64,000 nucleotides of DNA from Salinibaculum rarum (lineage in GTDB: Archaea; Halobacteriota; Halobacteria; Halobacteriales; Haloarculaceae): the NCBI RefSeq assembly GCF_030505615.1, contig NZ_CP129992.1, positions 2,356,001 to 2,420,000 of the forward strand, given 5' to 3'. Made by a program: the position numbers and the translations under genes. The notes under the pieces are model-generated. The model did not search any database and had not been told where the DNA came from. It was given only the letters and a program-made list of their open reading frames with translations. Positions 9,121 through 17,517 of this stretch are shown in pieces; the stretch's first letter is position 1, and each line of letters opens with the position of its first letter.

Positions 9121-10115
9121 TGGCAACACTCATCAACGACATCGGGCAGTTCCTCTCACCGTCGACGCTCGTCAGCGTCATCGCGGAAGGAATCGCCGAA
9201 GCCGGCGTACTCGTGATGATTGCCGCGGGCCTGACGCTCATCTTCGGACTGATGGGCGTGTTGAACTTCGCCCACGGCTCGCTCACGATGATTGGCGCCT
9301 TCGTCGGCGGCTGGATGGCCTTGTTCGTCATCGGCCAGTCGTCGTTTGGCGTCTCGTTGCTCCTCTTTCTCCTGACGATGATCGTCGGCTTCGTCGTCCT
9401 CGCCGGCATCGGAACGGGGATCGAAGTCGGTCTCATCAGGCGACTGTACGACCGGCCACCCATCTACCAGATTCTGTTGACTTTCGGGCTGACGCTCGTC
9501 CTCGACGAGATTATCGCCATCATCGTCGAGTTCTACCGTGGACCAGGGCGCGCGCAAAACGACTGGCGCGAACCGTTGCAGTCGCTCCCTGCGGAACTGC
9601 GGACCGACTACTTTGTCGGTCTCAGCGGGCTCGAACTGCTGCAAATCGCGCTCGGAGTGTTCACTGTCGTCGGCGTCTGGGCGTTCCTGAACAAGACCCG
9701 GTACGGACTGTACGTCCGCGCCGGCAGCGAGGACGAGGAGATGGCCGAGGCACTCGGTATCGACGTCCGGCGCGTGTTCACTGTGGTGTTCGCACTGGGT
9801 GCCGGTCTCGCCGGCGCAGCGGGTGTGTTGGTCGTCTGGGACCAGTCGTACTCCCTGAGCGTGCCACTCGCCGCGGACGTGCTCTTGCCGGCCTTCGTCA
9901 TCGTCATCATCGGCGGGCTCGGGACGTTCAAGGGGACTGTCGTCGCGTCGCTCATCGTCGGTCAGGTGACGGTCGTCACCCGATGGTTCTTCCAGAACTC
10001 CGCCGCCATCGACTTCGCCGGCCTACCGTCGCTGATGATATTCCTCATCCTCGTCGTGATGTTGCTCATCAGGCCACAGGGACTCTTCGGCGTCGAGGAG
10101 GTGGGGGGCCATTAG
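9117..10115 (+). CDS. livH: ABC transporter permease, LivH type
   Basis: Integral membrane permease with about eight hydrophobic helices. The segment ITLIFGLMGVLNFAHG-like sequence (TLIFGLMGVLNFAHGSLTM, residues ~40-58) is the hallmark of LivH. The EAA-like loop near residues 215-225 (MAEALGIDVRRVF) contacts the ATPase. 332 residues. Its stop codon TAG at 10113-10115 overlaps the apparent ATT start of the next permease gene. Confidence 0.92.
   Translation: MMATLINDIGQFLSPSTLVSVIAEGIAEAGVLVMIAAGLTLIFGLMGVLNFAHGSLTMIGAFVGGWMALFVIGQSSFGVSLLLFLLTMIVGFVVLAGIGTGIEVGLIRRLYDRPPIYQILLTFGLTLVLDEIIAIIVEFYRGPGRAQNDWREPLQSLPAELRTDYFVGLSGLELLQIALGVFTVVGVWAFLNKTRYGLYVRAGSEDEEMAEALGIDVRRVFTVVFALGAGLAGAAGVLVVWDQSYSLSVPLAADVLLPAFVIVIIGGLGTFKGTVVASLIVGQVTVVTRWFFQNSAAIDFAGLPSLMIFLILVVMLLIRPQGLFGVEEVGGH
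10097..10103 (+). promoter_or_regulatory. Shine-Dalgarno sequence for the ATT-initiated permease gene
   Basis: GGAGGTG lies inside the end of the upstream permease gene and 7 bases before ATT at 10111. It is a near-perfect complement to the 16S rRNA 3' end known for haloarchaea, and its spacing fits initiation at ATT, whereas the GTG at 10252 has no such element. Confidence 0.6.
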
Positions 10116-11334
10116 CTCCGAACCCGCAACTCCCCAGGAGTCGGTCGGGGACAGCTGGCCCGTCCAGTACCTGCGGGACCACGCCATACACGTCGCTGTC
10201 GTCCTCGCGTTCCTGGTCTACCCGCACCTCTATGACATCCTCACCGTCGAGGTGCCGGCGACCCAGGCGTTCCTGCCCCAGATAAGCACGGGCATCTTCA
10301 TCCTCTATTTCGGCCTGTTTGCCATCTCATTTGACTTTATCAGCGGCTACACGGGGTATCTCTCCTTTGGCCACGCGGCCTTCTACGGCGCCGGCGGGTA
10401 CTTCGTGGTCCTGGCCGGGAACGGCAAACTGCCGCTTGTCGGCCCGGAGACCCCGTACGTGTTCCTGATTCTCGGCGCGGCAGTGGTCGCACTCTTGCTT
10501 TCGGTCGCTATCGGGCTGCTCTCCTTTCGGCTGACCGGCGTGTACTTCGCGATGATTACGCTCGGGTTCGGCCAGGTGCTGTACGTCGTCTCGGAGAGCT
10601 GGCGCTGGCTTGGGAGTTCGCCAAGCGAGGGACTCGAAACCGGGGCGAACTTCGTCTTCGGTGTTCCCTACACCGACCTGGGGCTCGAACTCGGATTCTA
10701 CGGCAGCGAAGTCGAGATTCTCAACATCTACAACAACCCCGAGTTTGTCGCCTTCTACGTCATCGGCTTTGTCGTCCTCATCTGTTATCTGGCGATGCAG
10801 CGGATGATTCACTCGCCGTTTGGCCGTGCGATGATTGCCATCCGCGAAAACGAGGAGCGAGCGCGTGCAATCGGGTACAACACGCTCGTGTACAAGCTCG
10901 GCGCGTTCATGATTAGCGCCTTCTTCGCCGGCGTCGCGGGCGCGCTGTGGGCCGGTTACCAGAACGGCGTCTCCCCCGACGAGGGATTCTACTTCCTCGT
11001 GACCGGGAACGCACTTTTGGCCTCTATCATCGGCGGCCTCGGGACGCTCGTCGGTCCGCTGTACGGGTGGATATTCACCGAGTCTGTCGACGAGTTCCTC
11101 GCCCCGGAATCGCAGGGTGGCGGACTCCAGGCACTCCTCGAAGGCGTGCTCCCGGAAAGCGGCGTCCAGATTCTCGAAGCGGTGATGACCGGTCACGCCG
11201 GCCTGTATCTGGGCATCATCTTCGTCGTCTTCGTCCTGTTCGTTCCCGGTGGTCTCATCGGCTCTATCCGGGCGCGGGTCGGCAACACCTCCATCGCAAA
11301 GGCTGTGAGCCAGCGGATAGAGCAACTCCGCTGA
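10111..11334 (+). CDS. livM: ABC transporter permease, LivM type (apparent ATT start)
   Basis: Second membrane permease of the importer, with the LivM hallmark DFISGYTGYLSFGHAAFYG and many hydrophobic helices. The first canonical in-frame start is GTG at 10252, but the frame is open and clearly coding upstream: third positions are almost all G or C, and the extra ~47 residues include a hydrophobic helix (HVAVVLAFLVYPHLY). No ATG, GTG or TTG exists in frame between the stop at 10057 and 10252. The best start is ATT at 10111, 7 bases after GGAGGTG and overlapping the upstream stop (ATTAG). This gives 407 residues. A sequencing error or a base change in an ancestral start is the alternative. Confidence 0.85.
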   Translation: MSSEPATPQESVGDSWPVQYLRDHAIHVAVVLAFLVYPHLYDILTVEVPATQAFLPQISTGIFILYFGLFAISFDFISGYTGYLSFGHAAFYGAGGYFVVLAGNGKLPLVGPETPYVFLILGAAVVALLLSVAIGLLSFRLTGVYFAMITLGFGQVLYVVSESWRWLGSSPSEGLETGANFVFGVPYTDLGLELGFYGSEVEILNIYNNPEFVAFYVIGFVVLICYLAMQRMIHSPFGRAMIAIRENEERARAIGYNTLVYKLGAFMISAFFAGVAGALWAGYQNGVSPDEGFYFLVTGNALLASIIGGLGTLVGPLYGWIFTESVDEFLAPESQGGGLQALLEGVLPESGVQILEAVMTGHAGLYLGIIFVVFVLFVPGGLIGSIRARVGNTSIAKAVSQRIEQLR

Positions 11335-11347
11335 CTCCGCCCGTCTG

Positions 11348-11365
11348 TTTTTGGTAAACCTAAAA
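11348..11365. promoter_or_regulatory. Putative DtxR-family metal-repressor box upstream of the GT2 gene
   Basis: TTTTTGGTAAACCTAAAA; core TTTGG-TAAA-CCTAAA deviates by one base in the left arm from the TTTAGG-N4-CCTAAA pattern seen at five other places in the window. It lies 33 bases before the glycosyltransferase ATG, where TATA and transcription start are expected. Confidence 0.55.
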
Positions 11366-11397
11366 GCTCAAGAGGGGCGAGCGATATCGGTCACGTA

Positions 11398-12108
11398 ATG
11401 GCAACACAGAGCCGCTCGGCGGCAACAGAGGAGTACACGTTCGAAGATTTGAGCGTCGTCATGGGAACGTACAACGAGGAGGCAGCTATCGGGACGGTCC
11501 TCTCGGACATCGACGACGTGACGGACGGACAGGCAGAGGTCGTCTGCGTCGACGGGTCCAGCGACGCGACACCGGAAATCGCACGCGAACACGGCGCACG
11601 CGTCATCGAACAGGAGCCACAGGGGTACGGCGTCGCGGTCAGGGAGGCACTACTGTCGGCGAGTCGTCCGGTCGTCGTCACGACAGACTGTGACGACACC
11701 TACCCGATGGAGCAACTCCCGGAGTTTCTCGACGCCATCAACGACGGGTGTGACGTGGTCAGCGGCGACCGACTCTATCACGGTGCCGAGGCGATGCCGG
11801 CGATGAACCGCCTCGGCAACAGTGCCTTCGCGTATCTTGCCTCGGCGCTGATGGGCGAACGCGTTCACGATACCACGACCGGGATGCGAGCCTACCGGAA
11901 AGAGCTCATCGAGAAAATCGAGTGGACCGAAAACACCGGCCTCTCTGCCGAGTTGCTGATTCGACCGGTGATGCGGGGCTACGAGGTACGGGAGGCCCCA
12001 ATCGAGTACCGCGAACGAAAAGGTGAGACGAAACTCGACCCCTTCCAGGGCGGCGCAGAGATTGCAAAATCCATCGTCAAAGTCTGTCTCGAAGAGCGGT
12101 TCCGATAG
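11398..12108 (+). CDS. Family 2 glycosyltransferase, dolichol-phosphate sugar synthase-like
   Basis: Probable nucleotide-sugar:dolichol-phosphate glycosyltransferase of the GT-A fold. It has the VVMGTYNEEAAIGTVL start, VCVDGSSDATPEIA, and the metal/nucleotide motif TTDCDDTYP. At 236 residues it lacks C-terminal membrane helices and so is a soluble or peripheral enzyme on the inner face of the membrane. A metal-repressor-like box sits directly upstream. It converges on an operon containing an iron transporter, a GT39-like enzyme and an RGP-type enzyme, which suggests it supplies a lipid-linked sugar donor for the GT39-like enzyme; that pairing is inference. Confidence 0.85.
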   Translation: MATQSRSAATEEYTFEDLSVVMGTYNEEAAIGTVLSDIDDVTDGQAEVVCVDGSSDATPEIAREHGARVIEQEPQGYGVAVREALLSASRPVVVTTDCDDTYPMEQLPEFLDAINDGCDVVSGDRLYHGAEAMPAMNRLGNSAFAYLASALMGERVHDTTTGMRAYRKELIEKIEWTENTGLSAELLIRPVMRGYEVREAPIEYRERKGETKLDPFQGGAEIAKSIVKVCLEERFR

Positions 12109-12134
12109 GTCGGTTGCACCGACCGAGTCGGGGG

Positions 12135-12683
12135 TCACTCCGGCGGGCCGTGCTGGTAGCTTTCGGTTCCCCCAGGGTGGCCCTGCGGATTTTCGAGCCC
12201 CAGCAGTTTTCCCCCGGTCGGTGAACTGTACAGCGCGTACAGGAGTTCGTTGACGACGTAGAACCGGACCTGCTCGACATCGCCCCCGTCCGGGTCCGGG
12301 TCGCTCACGTCTGCGCCCATCGCACTGAGGACAGTCTCCTGGCGCGTCGGCGACAGCTCCAGATACGGTGTGTCGTACCACTCGCTGGCGTACCTGTCCA
12401 CATACTCCAGAGCGTCGATCATTCCCGCAAGTCGGTCGGGTTGGTCGTGGATGCGGCCGACGACGTAGGTTTCGACGAACTCCGGAATCCCCGAGACGGC
12501 CGACGGGTACGTCGCGACGGCGACCGCCTGGAGCAGTTCGCGGTCGTGCTCGGACATCGTCGGGCCGTCTTCGTCGTCGGCGCCGTCCTGTAGTGCGTTC
12601 CAGGTCAGTGCTCCGCCGGCGGCGACACCGAGGGAGGCGAGTGCTGCAATCGCGTCACGGCGTGTGAGTTCGTACTCTGTCAT
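12135..12683 (-). CDS. Tat-exported gluconate 2-dehydrogenase subunit 3-like protein
   Basis: 182 residues. The N-terminus has a twin-arginine signal (LTRRDAIAALASLG) and a hydrophobic stretch, so it is exported. The body (residues ~45-170) resembles the gluconate 2-dehydrogenase subunit 3 family, a small partner of membrane-bound GMC flavoprotein dehydrogenases: HDRELLQAVAVATYPS, then FVVNELLYALYSSPTGG-like ending with GxPG-rich tail. No GMC oxidoreductase gene is adjacent, which is unusual. Its ATG overlaps the stop of the GT39-like gene by 4 bases, making it the last gene of the iron-transporter/glycosyltransferase operon. Confidence 0.6.
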   Translation of the reverse strand: MTEYELTRRDAIAALASLGVAAGGALTWNALQDGADDEDGPTMSEHDRELLQAVAVATYPSAVSGIPEFVETYVVGRIHDQPDRLAGMIDALEYVDRYASEWYDTPYLELSPTRQETVLSAMGADVSDPDPDGGDVEQVRFYVVNELLYALYSSPTGGKLLGLENPQGHPGGTESYQHGPPE

Positions 12684-14716
12684 CTGTTGGCTCCGTGTAC
12701 TGTTGCGTTCATGCTGACCCCCTCGCGGTGCTCGCCGGGGACGTAGGCGGCTTCGCCACCACAGCGAGTCGGGCCGCGACAGACTTCGAGTGAAGGCGTG
12801 AGCGCCCGGTAGCCGTCACGGGTCCGGTCGACCGGGACTGTCACGACGTACTCGAACCCGCCGAGTGTCCCAGAGTCGACGTAAGCCACGAGCCTGAACG
12901 GCACAGAGCTCTGGCGGTCGACGCTGAAGTTCTCGGCAAACTGCGGCGAGGTGACCGTCGCCCGACCGTTTTCGATGGTGATGGAGATATCGAGTTCCGG
13001 GCCTGGCCTGGTGGCCGTCGAGCTTTGGCCGTTCTGGGCGAAACTGCCCCTGACGAGCACTGTCTCGGCAGCCGGTGGAACCCCAAGCGAGACGTTCGCG
13101 GTGACGCGTGACCCCTCAGCGACGCGGACTCGCTGGAGCCGCGGCGCCACTGCCTGCCGGGAGTGGGGCGTCCAGTCACCGCGGTAGGTGTACCGGTAGA
13201 CGGTCCGATTGGGGAACGCATCGACGACGTCGAACTGCCGGTCGTCGAGTGCGTAGACGGTGTCCCCGTCGAATCCGGGCCCGTTCCGCAACGGCTGGAA
13301 CGGATGATTGAGCCAGTCGCCGTACGGCGACGGGAGGAAGACGAGCGCGTTCTGGAACTCCCGCTCCTCGAATGGTTCGTAGGCCTGTTCGTACTGCCGG
13401 GTCACCTCGCTGTTGTCCGCAAGCGGGCCGGCGACGGCGCCGGCAGTGACTCCCACCAGGACGAGCGAACTGGCCAGGAGGACGACCAGCGAGACAACTC
13501 GTACTCGTCGGCTATCGAGTCCAGCGTACTGCGTGTGGACGACCTTCGCGATGGCAAGGGCACCGACGGCTCCGAACGCCACCGTCGGGAGCAACAGGCC
13601 GACGTGGTAGTACGGACCGAGAAAGGAGATGAGTCCGTCCGTCGTATCCGAGAGGTCACCGAGGACGTTCAGCGTCCCCCAGAAGTAGACGTTCCCCAGC
13701 GGTATCGTGACCGCGAGACCGGCAAGGGTGAGCGTCCGCGGGGCGGGTCGCCAATCACTTCGATGGAGGACGGCACCGAGGCCGCCGAGTGCCAGCAGAC
13801 TACCCAGTGGGCCGCCGGCGGTCCACTGGGTCGCGTAGGTCAGGAGGTTCCGTGCGTTTGCCTCCAGCGCGAGCGGGATGGTGTAGTCGCGTTCGTAGCC
13901 CACTATCCGACGGACGCCGAAGCCAGGGCCGTCAAGCGGGGCAAACGCCTGATACGGAAAGACCAGCGGGTCACCGGTCACGACGGCGTTGTACCCCAGC
14001 GCGACGCCGACACCACAGAGACCGAGCGCCGCGGTGATTCCCTGCCGTACCACTGCATCGCGGTCGAACCCCCGGAGCGTCCAGAGGGCGTGGGCGATAA
14101 ACGGCGCCGCAAACAGCACGGCGGTGTACGGGCGGGCGAAAAAGGAGAGTCCGATTGCCCCACCCGCCAGCGCACCGAAGCGTCTGTCGCCGGTGCGGTC
14201 AGCGCGGAGGTACGCCCACGCAAAACAGAGGTTCAGCGTAAAGGCCGGGATGTAGGGGAGAAAGACCGACCCGTCGACGAGAAAGAGCGGTGTGAGCACG
14301 AGCAAGACGGCGGCGACGACGCCAGTCTCGCGGTCGAACACCTCGGCGACGACAGCGTAGGTCAGGGCAACAGCGAGTGCCGCGACGACTGCAAGAGCGA
14401 GTCGTGCCGACCCGGCCACCATCCCGAGCGCGAAGATGGCGGCGGTGACTGGCGTGTACTTCGGGTACAGTGTTTCCCCCTCGGCGACGAAAAACCACGG
14501 CCGGAACACGTCGGGAACCGGCGGACGGAGGAACAACTGTCCGTCCAGAAGCATCGCGGCCTGCTGGAGATAGACGGCCTCGTCGTGGTTCGTCGTGTAG
14601 TACGGAAAGACGCTCTCGCCGATAGCAAACACGAGGAGGGCAGTGAGGACAGCGAGCGAGCCCACGACCCAGCGTGGCCGTCTTCGAGCCGAAGCAAGTC
14701 GGTCGCGCGCGCCCAT
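12680..14716 (-). CDS. GT39/ArnT-like membrane glycosyltransferase
   Basis: 678-residue multi-pass membrane protein of the GT-C fold. About a dozen hydrophobic helices precede a C-terminal extracellular domain of roughly 200 residues. The early loop YTTNHDEAVYLQQA places an Asp-Glu pair after the first helix, as in PMT/ArnT enzymes that use lipid-phosphate sugars. It starts one base after the stop of the Fe(III) ABC ATPase gene, so it is the fifth gene of that operon. Likely role: transfer of a sugar from a dolichol-phosphate donor to a protein or lipid outside the cell; acceptor unknown. Confidence 0.75.
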   Translation of the reverse strand: MGARDRLASARRRPRWVVGSLAVLTALLVFAIGESVFPYYTTNHDEAVYLQQAAMLLDGQLFLRPPVPDVFRPWFFVAEGETLYPKYTPVTAAIFALGMVAGSARLALAVVAALAVALTYAVVAEVFDRETGVVAAVLLVLTPLFLVDGSVFLPYIPAFTLNLCFAWAYLRADRTGDRRFGALAGGAIGLSFFARPYTAVLFAAPFIAHALWTLRGFDRDAVVRQGITAALGLCGVGVALGYNAVVTGDPLVFPYQAFAPLDGPGFGVRRIVGYERDYTIPLALEANARNLLTYATQWTAGGPLGSLLALGGLGAVLHRSDWRPAPRTLTLAGLAVTIPLGNVYFWGTLNVLGDLSDTTDGLISFLGPYYHVGLLLPTVAFGAVGALAIAKVVHTQYAGLDSRRVRVVSLVVLLASSLVLVGVTAGAVAGPLADNSEVTRQYEQAYEPFEEREFQNALVFLPSPYGDWLNHPFQPLRNGPGFDGDTVYALDDRQFDVVDAFPNRTVYRYTYRGDWTPHSRQAVAPRLQRVRVAEGSRVTANVSLGVPPAAETVLVRGSFAQNGQSSTATRPGPELDISITIENGRATVTSPQFAENFSVDRQSSVPFRLVAYVDSGTLGGFEYVVTVPVDRTRDGYRALTPSLEVCRGPTRCGGEAAYVPGEHREGVSMNATVHGANR

Positions 14717-14717
14717 T

Positions 14718-15845
14718 TCAGTCGACCGGGTACCAGGCCAGCGGGTGGTCGGCGACGATGTCGACGGCGACTGGCTGGCCGTGTTCGAAGGTCTTGACGT
14801 GGTTGTGCAGACAGCGGACGACGCCGCCGTCGTTCAATTCGACGCGGTAGACGAAGTTCGGGCCGTTGTACTGCCGGTGGACGATGTGGCCGTCGGCCAT
14901 ACTCTCGTCGATGGGTGTCGCTTCGAGGTCGTCCGGCCGGACCAGCACGTCGATACGTGCCCCGTCGTAGGCGCTGAGTGGGCCGTTTATCTGGTCGGTC
15001 GAGAGCGTATCGAGGGTGGTCTCGACGATGTCGCCGCGGACGCGGCCGGTTAGAAAGCTGGCCCGGCCGAGGAAGGAGGCGACGAACTTCGATTCGGGGT
15101 TCTCGAAGACGGTCTCGGGCTTGCCGACCTGTTCGAGATGGCCGTCGTTGATAATCGCCACGCGGTCGCTGATAGAGAGTGCCTCCTCCTGGTCGTGCGT
15201 GACCGAAATCGCGGTGACGCCGGCTTCTTTCAGGATGCGTCGGACCTCCTCGCGCATCTCGACGCGCAGGCGGATGTCGAGATTCGAGAACGGCTCGTCG
15301 AGCAGGAGGACGTCCGGTTGCGGCGCGAGCGAGCGGGCGAGCGCGACGCGTTGTTGCTGGCCACCGGAGAGCTGACTGGGCATCTTCTCGCGGTGGTCTT
15401 CGAGCCCGACGAGTTCGAGCAGTTCGTCGACGCGGTCCTCGCGGTCGGCTTTCGCCCAACTGTCGATGCCGAAGGCGATGTTCTCGGCGACGTCGAGGTG
15501 GGGAAAGAGCGCGAAGTTCTGAAAGACCAGCCCGACGTCGCGGTCTTCCGGGGCGACGAAGTGGCCGTCACCGGCGACAGTCTCGCCGGCGATGGTTATC
15601 GTCCCGCTGGTGGGCTCGGTCAGACCGGCGATGAGTCGGAGCGTCGTCGTCTTCCCACAGCCCGACGGTCCCAGGAAGGTGAGCAGTTCACCCTCGTCGA
15701 CCGACAGCGAGAGGTCTTCGACCGCCGCTTCTGGACCGAACTCCTTCGTGACACCGTCTAGTTCGAGGACCGCCGCCGTCTGCTCCTCGTGGTCGTCGGT
15801 CGATTCTGTCGCCGGTTCGGTCGTGGGTGGTTCGTTACGGGGCAT
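14718..15845 (-). CDS. Fe(III)-type ABC transporter ATP-binding protein
   Basis: Cytoplasmic ATPase of the FbpC/PotA/CysA class. Walker A GPSGCGKTTT, Q-loop VFQNFALFPH, signature LSGGQQQRVALARSL, Walker B VLLLDEPFSN, His switch SVTHDQEEAL, then a C-terminal TOBE domain (residues ~280-375). Start chosen at the ATG giving MPRNEPP at 15845, which overlaps the permease stop by 11 bases; the longer reading would intrude further into the permease gene. The context (two-domain permease, Tyr-Tyr binding protein, metal box) indicates iron. Confidence 0.88.
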   Translation of the reverse strand: MPRNEPPTTEPATESTDDHEEQTAAVLELDGVTKEFGPEAAVEDLSLSVDEGELLTFLGPSGCGKTTTLRLIAGLTEPTSGTITIAGETVAGDGHFVAPEDRDVGLVFQNFALFPHLDVAENIAFGIDSWAKADREDRVDELLELVGLEDHREKMPSQLSGGQQQRVALARSLAPQPDVLLLDEPFSNLDIRLRVEMREEVRRILKEAGVTAISVTHDQEEALSISDRVAIINDGHLEQVGKPETVFENPESKFVASFLGRASFLTGRVRGDIVETTLDTLSTDQINGPLSAYDGARIDVLVRPDDLEATPIDESMADGHIVHRQYNGPNFVYRVELNDGGVVRCLHNHVKTFEHGQPVAVDIVADHPLAWYPVD

Positions 15846-17487
15846 CGTCGGTTTCCTGTCGTAGTATGATGAGCATCGAGAGCGCAGAGACGCCAACCAG
15901 GATGAGCGCCGGGACAGCGGCCTGGCCGTAGTATGCTGCCTCTTGGACCTGCCAGATGTAAGTAACGATGGTTTCGCCGCCGAGCGGTCGCAGGAGAAGC
16001 GTCGCCGGGAGCTCCTTCATCGTGGTGAGAAAGACCAGCGCACCGCCCGCAATAACGCCTGGCGCAATCTGGGGGAAGACGACTCGCCGGAACGACCGCA
16101 GCGAGCCATCGCCCATCGACCGGGCCGCCTCGACGTGTTTGGGGTCGACCTGGAGTATCGACGACTCCATCGTCCCGACGGCCTGCGGAATAAAGCGGAC
16201 GATATACGCGAATATCAGGATGAAGACGGTGCCATAGAGGACGTTCGCGTAGCGAAGCCCCAGGAAGATAAGCGAGAGCCCGACGACGACACCTGGCATC
16301 GCGTAGCCGATGTAGCTCGCCCGCTCGGGAAGCGAACCCAGCGTCGAGTCACTGCGCGCCGAGAGATAGGCCAGCGGGAGCCCGACCAGAACCGCACCGA
16401 TGGCGGCGGCCGCCGAGACGCCGAGTGAGTTTGCGATAAAGGACAACTCGAAGGAGAATCCTCCCTCGGCGTAGCCCGGCGAGGGGCGACCGAGCCACAT
16501 GAACAGAATGCCGACGGGGACCGCAAGACCCAGGAAGGCAATCGACGCGCAAAACGCCAGCGCGGGCCACTTCCAGCGGCCGAGTTCGATAGTTCCCGGC
16601 CGCTTCGAGCCACTGGAGACGTGTGCGCCTTCCCGGCTGGCGTTGATTCGGGACTCCCAGACGAGAATGCCCACCGTAATCACGAGCAACAGCAGGGAGA
16701 GCAACGCGGCACGGCCGAGGAAGAAGTTGTTGTACCAGACGTAAATCATCCGCGTGAACACGTCGTAGCGCATAATCTGGGGCGTCCCGAAATCAGAGAG
16801 CGTATAGAGTGCGACCAGGAGCGACCCCGCAGCGATGCCAGGTTTGATCTGCGGGAGCGTGACGCGTCGAAAGGCCTGCCAGCGGGAGTGGTTGAGCGTC
16901 TGGGCTGCCTCGACGACAGTGCCGTCGAAGGAAAGCAGTGAGGCTCGCGTGGTCAGGTAGACGTACGGGTAGGTAAACAGCGTCAGGACCAGTGCCGTGC
17001 CGAACAGGCCGTAGATTGCCGGCAGCTCCTGGATGCCAAGCGGGGCGAGGATGTCCTGAAGGACACCGCGGGGCCCAAATGCGGAGACGAAGGCGAAGGC
17101 ACCGATGTAGCTCGGCACGACGAGTGGCAGCGCCGACACGATGGTCCAGAACCGGCGGAAGGGAAGGTCAGTCTGGACGGTGAGGATGGCCAGTGGGACG
17201 CCGACGAGAATCGAGCCTGCGGTTACCGTCGCCGTCAGGAGCAGGGAGTTGAGAACGATTTCGCCGGTTCGTGCGCTGAAGACCATCTCGGTCGCCCGGT
17301 CGAGACCGACGGTCTGGGCTTCGAGGACAATCCAGGCGACCGGCGAGAGCAAGACGACGGCGGCGAGCGTGGCAACGACGACGAGCGGCGACGGGAGATG
17401 CCGGCGAGCACGCTCGCGGACCCGTCTGAACGTGCCACGGAGACGCGAGCCGACCGACGCAAGCGTCGATTGCGAGGGACCGTCCAT
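15835..17487 (-). CDS. Fe(III)-type ABC transporter permease (two-domain, FbpB-like)
   Basis: 550-residue inner-membrane permease with two fused BPD_transp_1 modules. Each module carries an EAA loop: EAAQTLNHSRWQAFRRVTLP near residue 190 and EAARSMGDGSLRSFRRVVFP near residue 465. Such fused permeases are typical of ferric-iron importers. It lies between the binding-protein gene (30 bases upstream) and the ATPase gene (overlapping). Confidence 0.88.
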   Translation of the reverse strand: MDGPSQSTLASVGSRLRGTFRRVRERARRHLPSPLVVVATLAAVVLLSPVAWIVLEAQTVGLDRATEMVFSARTGEIVLNSLLLTATVTAGSILVGVPLAILTVQTDLPFRRFWTIVSALPLVVPSYIGAFAFVSAFGPRGVLQDILAPLGIQELPAIYGLFGTALVLTLFTYPYVYLTTRASLLSFDGTVVEAAQTLNHSRWQAFRRVTLPQIKPGIAAGSLLVALYTLSDFGTPQIMRYDVFTRMIYVWYNNFFLGRAALLSLLLLVITVGILVWESRINASREGAHVSSGSKRPGTIELGRWKWPALAFCASIAFLGLAVPVGILFMWLGRPSPGYAEGGFSFELSFIANSLGVSAAAAIGAVLVGLPLAYLSARSDSTLGSLPERASYIGYAMPGVVVGLSLIFLGLRYANVLYGTVFILIFAYIVRFIPQAVGTMESSILQVDPKHVEAARSMGDGSLRSFRRVVFPQIAPGVIAGGALVFLTTMKELPATLLLRPLGGETIVTYIWQVQEAAYYGQAAVPALILVGVSALSMLIILRQETDDAP

Positions 17488-17517
17488 CAGTCTGTGCAGT
17501 GATTATCACCCCGTCGG

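Noticed and set aside
10252-11334. GTG at 10252 as start of the LivM-type permease
   Set aside because: It would remove a membrane helix and 47 clearly coding codons and has no ribosome-binding sequence.
13163-14797. 544-residue open frame on the plus strand
   Set aside because: It is antisense to the GT39-like gene, which has clear membrane helices; the plus-strand protein is Arg/Glu-rich low-quality sequence typical of mirror frames in GC-rich DNA.
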